A stretch of 50,844 bases of DNA, from positions 1 through 50,844 of the forward strand of contig NZ_JADNOH010000102.1 of assembly GCF_015557435.1 (NCBI RefSeq). The letters run 5' to 3'. A program made the translations under genes and the position numbers. Each line of letters begins with the position of its first letter. The first letter of the stretch is position 1. Below the pieces are notes generated by a model, which worked only from the letters and a program-made list of their open reading frames with translations, ran no database searches and was not told the origin of the DNA. Of the stretch, positions 42,891-50,789 are shown piece after piece. This stretch comes from Collinsella aerofaciens (lineage in GTDB: Bacteria; Actinomycetota; Coriobacteriia; Coriobacteriales; Coriobacteriaceae).

Positions 42891-43673
42891 TTAAAAGTCC
42901 AATCTCACAGGGATTCCCTGACTGGCCATATATTCCTTCACTTCGCGGATGCTGAAAGTTCCAAAGTGAAAGACGCTGGCTGCCAGCACGGCGTCGGCTT
43001 CGCCCTCGATTACACCCTCGGCAAAATGCTCGAGCGTGCCCACGCCACCGCTCGCGATGACGGGAATCGGCACCGCACGCGCCACGGCGCGGGTAAGCGC
43101 CAGGTCGAAGCCGGCCTTGGTGCCGTCGCGGTCCATACTGGTAAGCAGAATCTCGCCGGCGCCGCGACGAGCCGCTTCCTCGGCCCACGCCACAGCATCG
43201 ATACCCGTGGCGTTGCGGCCTCCCGCGGTGAAGACCTCCCACTTGTCGGCGCCCGGCTCGCCGGGCAGGCCGACGCGCTTGGCATCAATCGCCACGATCA
43301 CGGCTTGGCTGCCAAACGCCGCGGCAGCTTGGCTGATCAGCGACGGGTCACGCACGGCAGCAGAGTTGAGCGACACCTTGTCGGCGCCGGCCGCAACCAT
43401 GGTACGCATGCCCGCCAGGTCGCGGAAGCCGCCGCCCACGGTATAGGGAATAGCGAGTTCCTCGGCCGCGTGCGCCGCCATCTCGATGGTCGTCGCGCGG
43501 TTATCGCTCGTCGCGGTGATGTCCAAAAACACGACCTCGTCCGCACCCTCGCGGTCGTAGGCACGCGCCAGCTCCACCGGGTCGCCAGCATCGCGCAGGC
43601 TCACAAAGTTGACGCCCTTGACCACGCGGCCGTCCTTGACGTCCAGGCAGGGAATCACGCGTTTGGTAAGCAT
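42891..43673 (-). CDS. hisF: Imidazole glycerol phosphate synthase, cyclase subunit HisF
   Basis: A 260-residue TIM barrel. With HisH it converts PRFAR and ammonia into imidazole glycerol phosphate and AICAR, step 5. Catalytic Asp residues are in [14 protein letters not shown] (first Asp) and [12 protein letters not shown] (second). Phosphate loops VGGGFRD and ASGGVG are present. It begins three bases after the hisA stop. The AICAR released is used by PurH. Confidence 0.97.
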   Translation of the reverse strand: MLTKRVIPCLDVKDGRVVKGVNFVSLRDAGDPVELARAYDREGADEVVFLDITATSDNRATTIEMAAHAAEELAIPYTVGGGFRDLAGMRTMVAAGADKVSLNSAAVRDPSLISQAAAAFGSQAVIVAIDAKRVGLPGEPGADKWEVFTAGGRNATGIDAVAWAEEAARRGAGEILLTSMDRDGTKAGFDLALTRAVARAVPIPVIASGGVGTLEHFAEGVIEGEADAVLAASVFHFGTFSIREVKEYMASQGIPVRLDF

Positions 43674-43676
43674 GGG

Positions 43677-44420
43677 CTACTCCTCCCCTCGGGCGGCGGC
43701 CAGCGCCTGGGCCAGCGTAAAGTTGCCCTCGTAGAGCGCGCGACCGGTAATGGCGCCCTCGATGGCGTCCTCGCCCACCGCGGCGAGTGCGCGGATATCG
43801 TCGAGCGTCGAGATGCCGCCCGACGCCACGACGGGAAAGCCCGCGACCTGCGCCACGTGGCGATACGCAGCCACGTCGATGCCCGTCTGCATGCCGTCGC
43901 GCGCGATGTCGGTGTAGACCAGGTGCTTAAAGCCCAGCTCGCTGAGCTGCGCCACGGCATCGTCGAGCGCCACGCCCGCGCCGTCGCGCCAGCCGTTCAC
44001 CTTGACCTGGCCATCGCGCGCAGCGATGTCTGCCACCAGCAGCTCGCCAAATCCGCGGGCCGCCACCTCGGCAAAGCCCGGCTCGGTCACGAGCACCGTG
44101 CCCAGCGCAATGCGACGCGCGCCGTAGCCGGCAAGCTCGTCGATACGCGCGAGCGAGCGAACGCCGCCGCCCACGTCCACAGACAGACCGTCGACGCCGC
44201 AGCTGGCCTTAATCGCCGCCGAATTGGCAGCGCATGCGTCCTCGTCCTCGCCAAAAGCGGCGGACAGGTCGACAACGTGCACCCAGCTCGCGCCCTGCTC
44301 GGCAAAGGAGCGGGCGACGGCCACGGGGTCGTCGGAATATACCTTGCAGCGGCTGCGATCGCCGCGCTCCAGGCGCACGACCTTGCCACCGATCAAATCG
44401 ATTGCGGGAAACAGGATCAT
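43677..44420 (-). CDS. hisA: ProFAR isomerase HisA
   Basis: A 247-residue TIM barrel that isomerises ProFAR to PRFAR, step 4. The two catalytic Asp residues are in FPAIDLIGGKVVRL and YTDIARDGMQTG; phosphate loops DVGGGVRS and ASGGIS are clear. In many actinobacteria the related PriA also serves tryptophan synthesis; sequence alone does not show which specificity applies here. The ATG overlaps the hisH stop by four bases (ATGA). Confidence 0.95.
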   Translation of the reverse strand: MILFPAIDLIGGKVVRLERGDRSRCKVYSDDPVAVARSFAEQGASWVHVVDLSAAFGEDEDACAANSAAIKASCGVDGLSVDVGGGVRSLARIDELAGYGARRIALGTVLVTEPGFAEVAARGFGELLVADIAARDGQVKVNGWRDGAGVALDDAVAQLSELGFKHLVYTDIARDGMQTGIDVAAYRHVAQVAGFPVVASGGISTLDDIRALAAVGEDAIEGAITGRALYEGNFTLAQALAAARGEE

Positions 44421-45118
44421 CGGCCGGCCTCCTCGACGATGTTGACGAAGTTCTTAAGGATGCGCTGACCCAGCGCGGAGGATTTCTCGGGATGGAATTG
44501 GCAACCCCACACGCTGCCGTGGCGCACGATGCACGGGAAGCTCCGCGTGTAGTGCGTGCGTGCCAAGACATCGGCGACATCGGCGTCGTCAGCCACCGCG
44601 TAGCTGTGGGTGAAGTACATGTTGGCGCCCTCGGCAAAGCCGGCGAGCAGCGGATCGGCCGTACCGGCGGGCGTCATATGCACTTGGTCCCAGCCCACGT
44701 GCGGTACCTTCAGACGGCTCGATTCCAAGCGTGTGCACGAGCCGCGCATGATGCCCAGGCCATCGACCCAAGGACCGCCAGCCCACTCGGAGGCGTTGCC
44801 GTCGGCGACCGCGCCCTCGTCCGCAGGCACGCCCTCGTTGCCGCGCTCAAAAAACAGCTGAAGGCCCAGGCAGATGCCGAGCAACGGAGTTCCAGCGGCA
44901 ACGGCATCGAGCACGGCCGCCTCCTCGCCGCTCTGGCGCATAAAGGCGATCGCGTCATAAAACGCGCCCACGCCCGGGATGACCAGGCCGTCGGCGCGGC
45001 GAATCTGCTCCGGATCGTCCGACGTGCAGGCGGCGGCACCGGCGCGCGCAAGCCCGCGCGCAACGCTCGACAAGTTGCCCTTGTGGTAGTCGACCACCAC
45101 GATTTTCGGTTCGCCCAC
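44417..45118 (-). CDS. hisH: Imidazole glycerol phosphate synthase, glutaminase subunit HisH
   Basis: A 233-residue class I glutamine amidotransferase that supplies ammonia to HisF. The nucleophile Cys is in GICLGLQLFFERGNEG, and the His-Glu pair in WGCQFHPEKSS. The N-terminus VVVDYHKGNLSSV and the oxyanion region PGVGAFYDA match the family. The GTG at 45118 was chosen because GGGAGGG lies about four bases before it; an in-frame ATG at 45139 has no such site. Between this gene and hisB lies the family C double palindrome. Confidence 0.94.
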   Translation of the reverse strand: MGEPKIVVVDYHKGNLSSVARGLARAGAAACTSDDPEQIRRADGLVIPGVGAFYDAIAFMRQSGEEAAVLDAVAAGTPLLGICLGLQLFFERGNEGVPADEGAVADGNASEWAGGPWVDGLGIMRGSCTRLESSRLKVPHVGWDQVHMTPAGTADPLLAGFAEGANMYFTHSYAVADDADVADVLARTHYTRSFPCIVRHGSVWGCQFHPEKSSALGQRILKNFVNIVEEAGR

Positions 45119-45142
45119 GCGACCCTCCCTTTTCCTCATCCA

Positions 45143-45258
45143 AAACCTGCCAAAAAGGGACAGGTTTATTTTGGTCGGTTAAACGTTCACCCACCACATG
45201 AGACAGCATTTCCGCAGATAAAACCTGCCAAAATAAACCTGTCCCTTTTTGGTAGGTT
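45143..45258. repeat. Family C double palindrome between hisB and hisH
   Basis: Two 38-base arms, 45143-45180 and 45221-45258, are inverted copies of each other (34 of 37 aligned positions match) across a 40-base loop. Each arm is itself palindromic at its ends (AACCTGCCAAAA/TTTTGGtcGGTT, interior AGGGACAGGTTTA). The right arm overlaps the hisB stop codon. The left arm ends 25 bases before the hisH GTG. Confidence 0.85.
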
Positions 45259-45844
45259 ACAGCGAGCCCTTGGTGCTGGGGATGCCCTGCACGCGGGGAT
45301 CGAGCTCGCAGGCGTGGCGCATCGTGCGGCCCACGGCCTTAAAGGCGGCCTCGATAATGTGATGCGAGTTGCCGCCCGCCAGCTCGCGCACATGCAGCGT
45401 GAGTTTGGCGTCGCGCGCAAAGGCGTAGAAGAACTCGACCGCCAGCTCGGTATCGAAGCTGCCCACGCGCTCGGTCGGCACGGGCAGCTCGCAGTAGGCC
45501 TGCCCGCGGCCCGAAATATCAACAGCAGCCATCACTAGCGTCTCGTCCATGGCGATCGCCGCGTCGGCAAAGCGTGTAATGCCCGCCTTGTCGCCCAGAG
45601 CCTGGCAAAACGCCTCGCCCAGCACAATACCCGTGTCCTCGACGGTGTGGTGCGCATCGACCTCCACGTCGCCCACCGCGTGCACCGTCAGATCGAACAG
45701 GCCATGGCGGCCAAAGGCGTTGAGCATGTGGTCGAAAAACGGTACGCCGGTCGAGATATCGCACACACCGGATCCATCCAGGTCGAGCTTGACGACAATG
45801 TCGGTCTCGCCCGTCTTGCGGGTTACCTCGGCATAGCGGTCCAT
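45257..45844 (-). CDS. hisB: Imidazole glycerol-phosphate dehydratase HisB
   Basis: A 195-residue manganese enzyme for step 6. Both metal-binding signatures are present: DAHHTVEDTGI and GNSHHIIEAAFKA, with PFFDHMLNAFGRHG at the N-terminal repeat. It lacks the HAD phosphatase domain found in E. coli HisB, so HisK provides the phosphatase. The ATG follows the hisC stop directly (TAG-ATG), with GGAGGAG inside the hisC end as RBS. Confidence 0.97.
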   Translation of the reverse strand: MDRYAEVTRKTGETDIVVKLDLDGSGVCDISTGVPFFDHMLNAFGRHGLFDLTVHAVGDVEVDAHHTVEDTGIVLGEAFCQALGDKAGITRFADAAIAMDETLVMAAVDISGRGQAYCELPVPTERVGSFDTELAVEFFYAFARDAKLTLHVRELAGGNSHHIIEAAFKAVGRTMRHACELDPRVQGIPSTKGSL

Positions 45845-46960
45845 CTACATCTCCTCCTTCACCAGCGCGGCAAACGCGGCCAGCACCTCGTCGTTTTCCT
45901 GCGGGGTGCCCACGGTAATGCGCAGGCAGTCCGCGAGCCCCGGCGCGTAGCTAAAGTCGCGCACCAAAATTGAATACTCGTCGCGCAGACGCTCGCGCAC
46001 GCGCGTGGCATGCGGCGTGCGCGCGAGCACAAAATTTGCCGCGCTCGGCCATACCTCCACGGGCAGGCCCTCGGCAGCCATTGCGCGTAGGGCGCACAGC
46101 TCGCGCTCGCGCTCGGATGCAACCTGCGCCACCACGGGCGCGTATGCATCGCGGGCACGCACGCAGGCAAGCGCTGCGGCCTGGCTCAGCACGTTGACCG
46201 AATAGATCTGGCGAATCGCCGCGAACACATCGATGACCTCGGGCGCCGCGATCACATAGCCCAGACGCGTGCCGGCGGCGCCAAACGCCTTGGACAGCGT
46301 ATGCAAAATCACCAGGTTGGGATGCTCGGCGATAAGGCCTTGCGCCGTGGTTGCCGTGCCAAACGAATCGTCGGCAAACTCAACGTAGGCCTCGTCGACC
46401 ATCACCATGCCAGGGCAGGCATCGCACAGCGCCGCGACAAAGTCGAGTGGCGCCACATCGCCCGTGGGATTGTTGGGCGAGGTCACGATGGCCAGGTTGC
46501 ACTCGGGCGCCGCCGCAAGCACGGCAGCCTGATCGAGCTCAAAGGTTGCCGGATCGCGCCACACGTCGCGCACCTCGGTCTGGCACAGCGATGCAAAGAA
46601 GGCGTACTCGCTAAAGCACGGCGGGCAGTTGAGCAGGGTCCGCCCCGCGCCGCCAAACGCCAGCAGGTAGTTATAGAGCAGCTCGTCGCCACCGTTGCCC
46701 ACGCAGATGTTCTCGCGCGTCACGCCATGCCAGACAGCAAGCTCGTCGCGCAGGTCGTTAGACATGGGATCGGGATAGCGGTTGAGCGGCGTGGCGGCAA
46801 GGGCCGCATCGACCGCCTCGCGTACACCTGCCGGCACGGGATAGGTGTTCTCGTTGGCCGAAAGGTTGATGCGCGTGGGCGTAAAGTTGGGATCATAGGG
46901 CTCAATACCGGCCAGGTAAGGCTGGACGAGCTCCTTCATGCGGGGTGAAAGCTCGGCCAT
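45845..46960 (-). CDS. hisC: Histidinol-phosphate aminotransferase HisC
   Basis: A 371-residue fold-type I PLP enzyme for step 7. Landmarks: LSANENTYPVP at the start, LNRYPDPMSNDLR, the PLP-binding GNGGDELL, SPNNPTGD, the DEAYVEFAD Asp, and HTLSKAFGAAGTRLGY with the Schiff-base Lys. The C-terminus keeps the substrate-binding Arg (CLRITVGTPQEN). The ATG at 46960 lies one base after the hisD stop (TAA-C-ATG); a longer in-frame start inside hisD is unlikely. Confidence 0.95.
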   Translation of the reverse strand: MAELSPRMKELVQPYLAGIEPYDPNFTPTRINLSANENTYPVPAGVREAVDAALAATPLNRYPDPMSNDLRDELAVWHGVTRENICVGNGGDELLYNYLLAFGGAGRTLLNCPPCFSEYAFFASLCQTEVRDVWRDPATFELDQAAVLAAAPECNLAIVTSPNNPTGDVAPLDFVAALCDACPGMVMVDEAYVEFADDSFGTATTAQGLIAEHPNLVILHTLSKAFGAAGTRLGYVIAAPEVIDVFAAIRQIYSVNVLSQAAALACVRARDAYAPVVAQVASERERELCALRAMAAEGLPVEVWPSAANFVLARTPHATRVRERLRDEYSILVRDFSYAPGLADCLRITVGTPQENDEVLAAFAALVKEEM

Positions 46961-46961
46961 G

Positions 46962-48398
46962 TTAGGCCTCCTCGCCGGCCGCACCGGCGGCACTGCTCGC
47001 AGCCGCCGCCAGGTCCACGCCCTCGGCAACAGTCGCGATCGTATCGCCCGGCCAGGCGACCTTGGTCAGGTCGGCCGCGGCCAGCGACTCGGCACTCACG
47101 GAGTCCTCGCCCTGCTCCAGCACGCGACGGCGCAGTGCGGCCGAAAGTGCGTGTGCCCACAGGCCCTCGGCCTCAGCCAGGCGCTGCGTAGCGGGAGCGT
47201 CGGAAAGCAGGCCCTCGGGCGTATAGCAGATAACGCTCGAGCGTTTGACGAACTCCTCCACCGAAAGCGGGTTGGAGAACATGGCCGTGCCGCCGGTCGG
47301 CAGCGTGTGGTTGGGGCCGGCGACGTAATCGCCGAGCGGCTCGGAGCTCCAGGCGCCCACAAAGATGGCGCCAGCGTTGCGAATGCCTCCGAGCAGGCCC
47401 ATCGCGTCCTTGCAGTGCAGCTCCAAGTGCTCGGGCGCCACGGTGTTCACGGCCTCGACGGCGGCGGCCATGTCGGCGGCCACCACGATGGTGCCCTCGT
47501 TATCGAGCGAGGCACGCGTGATCTCGGCGCGCGGCGACTGCGCCACCAGAATATCGATACCCGCCTCGACCTCGCGCGCAAACTGCTCGTCGCAGGTCAC
47601 CAGATAGCAGGCGGCCAGCGGATCGTGCTCGGCCTGAGCCATCAGGTCGGCCGCGACCACCATGGGCTTGGCCGTGGCATCGGCCAGCACGCAGACCTCG
47701 GACGGGCCGGCGACCATGTCGATGCCCACGTCGCCCGACACGATCTGCTTGGCCGCGGCGACAAAGGCGTTGCCCGGGCCGGTGATCTTATCGACACGCG
47801 GAATGCTCTCGGTGCCGTACGCCAGCGCAGCGACAGCCTGGGCGCCACCCACCATATAGATCTCGTCCACGCCGCCGAGCTTGGCAGCCGCGAGCGTATA
47901 CGGGCTGATCAGGCCATCCTTTTGCGGCGGGGTCACCATGACCACGCGTTTAACGCCGGCCACCTTGGCCGGAATGGCGTTCATGAGCACGGTGGAGGGA
48001 TACTGCGCACGGCCGCCCGGCACATAGATGCCGGCAGCTGCGAGCGGGGTCACCTTGACGCCGAGCATCGTGCCGTCCGGGCGCGTGGTAAACCAGCTCT
48101 GCTCGACCTCGCGCTGGTGGAACTCGCGAATCTGGCGCGCGGCCTTCTCGAGCGCGGCAACAAAGGCCGGGTCGAGGCCTTCGAGCGCGGTGTCAATCTG
48201 CTCCTGCGGAAGGCGGAAACTCTGCAGCTCAACGCCGTCAAAACGCTGGCAATAATCGCGCACTGCGACATCGCCGTTGGCGCGCACGTTGGCCACGATA
48301 TCGCGGGCGGCGTCGACGATGTTTTGCGGCAGCACGCCCTTGCGGTTGAGCTGGTTAGTAACGAGGCGCTCACCGGGAGCAAGTTTGATGGTCTTCAT
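46962..48398 (-). CDS. hisD: Histidinol dehydrogenase HisD
   Basis: Oxidises histidinol to histidine in two NAD-dependent steps, the end of the pathway. The 478 residues include AAGIYVPGGRAQYPSTVLM, ITGPGNAFVAAAK, DMVAGPSEVCVLAD, AEHDPLAACYLV (zinc and catalytic His/Glu) and PTGGTAMFSNPLSVEEF. The C-terminus is extended by an Ala-rich tail of about 35 residues. AGGGG lies seven bases before the ATG. A 104-base gap separates it from hisZG; that gap holds no gene and no clear terminator. Confidence 0.96.
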   Translation of the reverse strand: MKTIKLAPGERLVTNQLNRKGVLPQNIVDAARDIVANVRANGDVAVRDYCQRFDGVELQSFRLPQEQIDTALEGLDPAFVAALEKAARQIREFHQREVEQSWFTTRPDGTMLGVKVTPLAAAGIYVPGGRAQYPSTVLMNAIPAKVAGVKRVVMVTPPQKDGLISPYTLAAAKLGGVDEIYMVGGAQAVAALAYGTESIPRVDKITGPGNAFVAAAKQIVSGDVGIDMVAGPSEVCVLADATAKPMVVAADLMAQAEHDPLAACYLVTCDEQFAREVEAGIDILVAQSPRAEITRASLDNEGTIVVAADMAAAVEAVNTVAPEHLELHCKDAMGLLGGIRNAGAIFVGAWSSEPLGDYVAGPNHTLPTGGTAMFSNPLSVEEFVKRSSVICYTPEGLLSDAPATQRLAEAEGLWAHALSAALRRRVLEQGEDSVSAESLAAADLTKVAWPGDTIATVAEGVDLAAAASSAAGAAGEEA

Positions 48399-48502
48399 AT
48401 CGGTATCCCCTATCGGTTAGGTTGCGTTTGAGAAACGAGAAGCCGGGCGGTGGCGACAATCGACCCGCAGCCCGGACGTGGGGGCGCCCGCGCGCGCTCG
48501 CG

Positions 48503-50218
48503 CTATTGTGCCGAGCCCGCGACGGGCTCAAAATGCTTGTCCTTCACGGCAGCCGCCAGGCGGTCGGCCAGGTTACGCACACGCGGATCCAGGCGCGCGG
48601 CGCCCGGGTTGACGAAGAAGCGCGCCGTGCAATCCATGATGCGGCCGGTAATGACCAGGTCGTTGTCGCGCAAGGTCGCACCCGTGGCGGTGATGTCCAC
48701 GATACGGTCGGTCATGCCGACGATGGGGCCCAACTCAATATTGCCGTGCAGGGAGACGATATCGGCATTCACGCCGCGCTCGGCATACCAAGCGCTCGCG
48801 ATGCGCGGGTACTTGGTGGCTACGCGCAGAGAACCACGACGGGCATAGTTGCGCTCAGCCTGGCCGGCGCGCCATGCGGGCTCCGCCTCAATAAAGGTGC
48901 ACAGGCCGTAGCCCAGATCGACCAGCTGCAGCAGGTTGAGGTCGGCCTCGATGAGCGAATCCCAACCGCAGATGCCGCAGTCGGCGCCGCCGCAACCCAC
49001 AAAGGCGGGCGCGTCGCTGGGACGCACGATGACAAACTCAATATCGCCGACCGCGCCCTCGTCGGCACGCGTGTCGCGACCGCGCACGATCAGGTGGCGA
49101 CCGGGATCGCGCAGCTCAGAGACATCCAAACCCGCGGCCTCGAGCACGTCGAGGGTATCGGCCTTGAGCGAACCCTTGGGCACGGCGATGCGCAGCGGGC
49201 CCTCGGCGCCACGTCCCACGGCGTGGTCGCCATCGGAGGCGGCGTCTTCGGCCGAGGTGTGCGCGGCCTCCAGGCGCTCGAGCGAAAAGGCAAAGCCCGC
49301 CGCCGGCACCTCGATGCCGTCGCCGAACGCGCCGGTAAAGATGGAGTCGTAGCGACCGCCCGAACCCACCGGATCGGGCAGGCCACCGGCATAGGCCTTA
49401 AAGACCAGGCCCGTGTAGTAATCGAAAGAATTCATGATGGAGAAGTCGAAGGACAGCACCTGTGCATCCTCGGGAGCCAGGCCCTCAACCAGGGCACGCA
49501 GCTCGCGCGTCAACGGCGCGACGATACCGGCCGCTGCCAGCAGCGCGTCCACGCGGTCGAGCACCTCGGCACCGCCATGCAGGCGCGGCAGCTCGCTAAT
49601 GGCGGCCTTGACGGCCTCGGGCTCGGCGCTTTCCGCCACGCGGGCATCGAGGCCCACAAAGTCGTTGGCGTGCACGCAGCGCAGCGCCTCGACAGCCAGC
49701 TCGCGATCTTCGCATGCCGCGAGCAGCTCCTTAAACGGACGCACGCTGCCTGCGATAATGTGCGCATCGGGCAGCGCGAGTTTGCGCACGGCCTCCGCTA
49801 CCAGCGAGACAATCTCCACGTCGCCCGCGGTGTCACCCGCGCCAATGAGCTCAAAGCCCAACTGCGTAAACTGACGCGAACCGCCGGCATTGCGTTGGCA
49901 CTCACGAACCACCGGCGCCTCGTAGCGCAGGCGCAGTGGCAGGTCGGCCGCGCGCATGCGGGTCGAGACCAGGCGCACGATCGGCAGCGTGTTGTCGGGA
50001 CGAACCACCAGCAGGCGACCATCGTCGTCAAAGAGCTTGAACGGCGTATCCGCGATGCGGCCGCCCTCCTCAAGCGAACCCTTGTCCTCGAGCAGCGGCG
50101 TCTCGACCGGAAGGTAATGATGCTCCCTAAAGCAGCCCTTCACCGTCAGCGCAATCTCCTCGCGCGCCTGAGCCTCCTCGGGCAATATGTCCCGGAATCC
50201 CCACGGTGTGGCCGTCAT
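48503..50218 (-). CDS. hisZG: HisZ-HisG fusion, ATP phosphoribosyltransferase
   Basis: One 571-residue frame encodes both subunits of the short-form ATP phosphoribosyltransferase, the first and regulated step of the pathway (ATP + PRPP to phosphoribosyl-ATP). Residues 1-318 are HisZ, a catalytically inactive HisRS-like regulatory domain (TPWGFRDILPEEAQ, RPDNTLPIVRL, QFTQLGFELIG, DYYTGLVFKAY, VGSGGRYDSI). A charged linker (319-340, SAEDAASDGDHAVGRGAEG) leads to HisG (341-571; LRIAVPKGSLKADTL, VRPSDAPAFVGCGGADCGIC, DITATGATLRDNDLV). No stop or frameshift separates the domains. HisZ and HisG are normally separate genes. GAGGAGG lies eight bases before the ATG. It is the first gene of the his operon. 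Confidence 0.92.
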   Translation of the reverse strand: MTATPWGFRDILPEEAQAREEIALTVKGCFREHHYLPVETPLLEDKGSLEEGGRIADTPFKLFDDDGRLLVVRPDNTLPIVRLVSTRMRAADLPLRLRYEAPVVRECQRNAGGSRQFTQLGFELIGAGDTAGDVEIVSLVAEAVRKLALPDAHIIAGSVRPFKELLAACEDRELAVEALRCVHANDFVGLDARVAESAEPEAVKAAISELPRLHGGAEVLDRVDALLAAAGIVAPLTRELRALVEGLAPEDAQVLSFDFSIMNSFDYYTGLVFKAYAGGLPDPVGSGGRYDSIFTGAFGDGIEVPAAGFAFSLERLEAAHTSAEDAASDGDHAVGRGAEGPLRIAVPKGSLKADTLDVLEAAGLDVSELRDPGRHLIVRGRDTRADEGAVGDIEFVIVRPSDAPAFVGCGGADCGICGWDSLIEADLNLLQLVDLGYGLCTFIEAEPAWRAGQAERNYARRGSLRVATKYPRIASAWYAERGVNADIVSLHGNIELGPIVGMTDRIVDITATGATLRDNDLVITGRIMDCTARFFVNPGAARLDPRVRNLADRLAAAVKDKHFEPVAGSAQ

Positions 50219-50254
50219 CTGGTGAGCCTCCTCATGCTGTGCTTCGTATAGAAC

Positions 50255-50284
50255 AGAAGACCGGCATAGCTCCGCCGGTCTTCT
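50255..50284. promoter_or_regulatory. Perfect hairpin in the his operon leader
   Basis: AGAAGACCGGC (50255-50265) and GCCGGTCTTCT (50274-50284) pair perfectly, 37 bases before the hisZG ATG. On the minus strand GTTCTATAC follows. It could be an attenuator or a terminator of upstream transcription; no leader peptide rich in His codons and no T-box were seen. A weak -10-like TATGCT lies at 50294-50299 on the minus strand. Confidence 0.5.
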
Positions 50285-50360
50285 GGGTACTTTAGCATAC
50301 TAGAGTGCTTGCGGGGAGAATCGTCTCCCACGGCTCACAGCGTATTCATTTGGAAACATT

Positions 50361-50655
50361 GGGGAAAGCACATCCCATTTCGAGCGGCCATTCCGGGACA
50401 CGCTTTCCGCTTGAAGCCTCAACGGGAAACCGCATCCCAGAATAGACGCTCAGAACGGGACACACTTTCCGAAACCCACCCCATCGGGAAAATGCATCCC
50501 GGAATGAGCCTCCAGAATGGGACACGCTTTCCCAAACCCATCCCAACGGGAAACGGCATCCCATTCCAGGCCCTAATTCCGGAACAAGCTTTCCGCTAAG
50601 GCTTCTACCGGAAACCGCATCCCACTCTGGGCGCTAATTCCGGGACACGCTTTCC
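50361..50655. repeat. 62-bp tandem array of alternating inverted half-motifs
   Basis: Half-motif 1 (consensus CGGGACACGCTTTCC) starts at 50394, 50456, 50518, 50580 and 50641. Half-motif 2 (consensus GGGAAACCGCATCCC) starts at 50362, 50424, 50486, 50548 and about 50610. Each recurs every 62 bp (last step 61), and the two are roughly inverse complements, giving an alternating site about every 31 bp. Sequence between them varies. The 62-bp unit is not a multiple of three, so it is not coding. Confidence 0.8.
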
Positions 50656-50705
50656 CGACCAGCCCCGCAGAGCCACTCGCACTAGCGGCCGGCATGCCCC
50701 AACGC

Positions 50706-50738
50706 AAAAAGGGCGCCCGCGCGAACACGGACGCCCTT
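50706..50738 (-). terminator. Terminator of the gene at the right edge
   Basis: AAGGGCG/CGCCCTT stem; on the minus strand TTTTTGCG follows. Confidence 0.8.
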
Positions 50739-50789
50739 GTGTAGGGTCGAGATATCAACCAGCCAAGATATCGGACCTACGACCAGCTC

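Noticed and set aside
48503-50218. Histidyl-tRNA synthetase
   Set aside because: The N-terminal part is HisRS-like, but there is no anticodon-binding domain; it is followed by a full HisG domain and sits at the head of a his operon, so HisZ is the better call.
50309-50599. A 96-codon frame across the 62-bp array
   Set aside because: The repeat period is not a multiple of three, there is no RBS, and the other strand is equally open.
50361-50655. CRISPR array
   Set aside because: Repeats are imperfect, alternate in orientation, and have no constant-length unique spacers of the expected kind; no cas genes are near.
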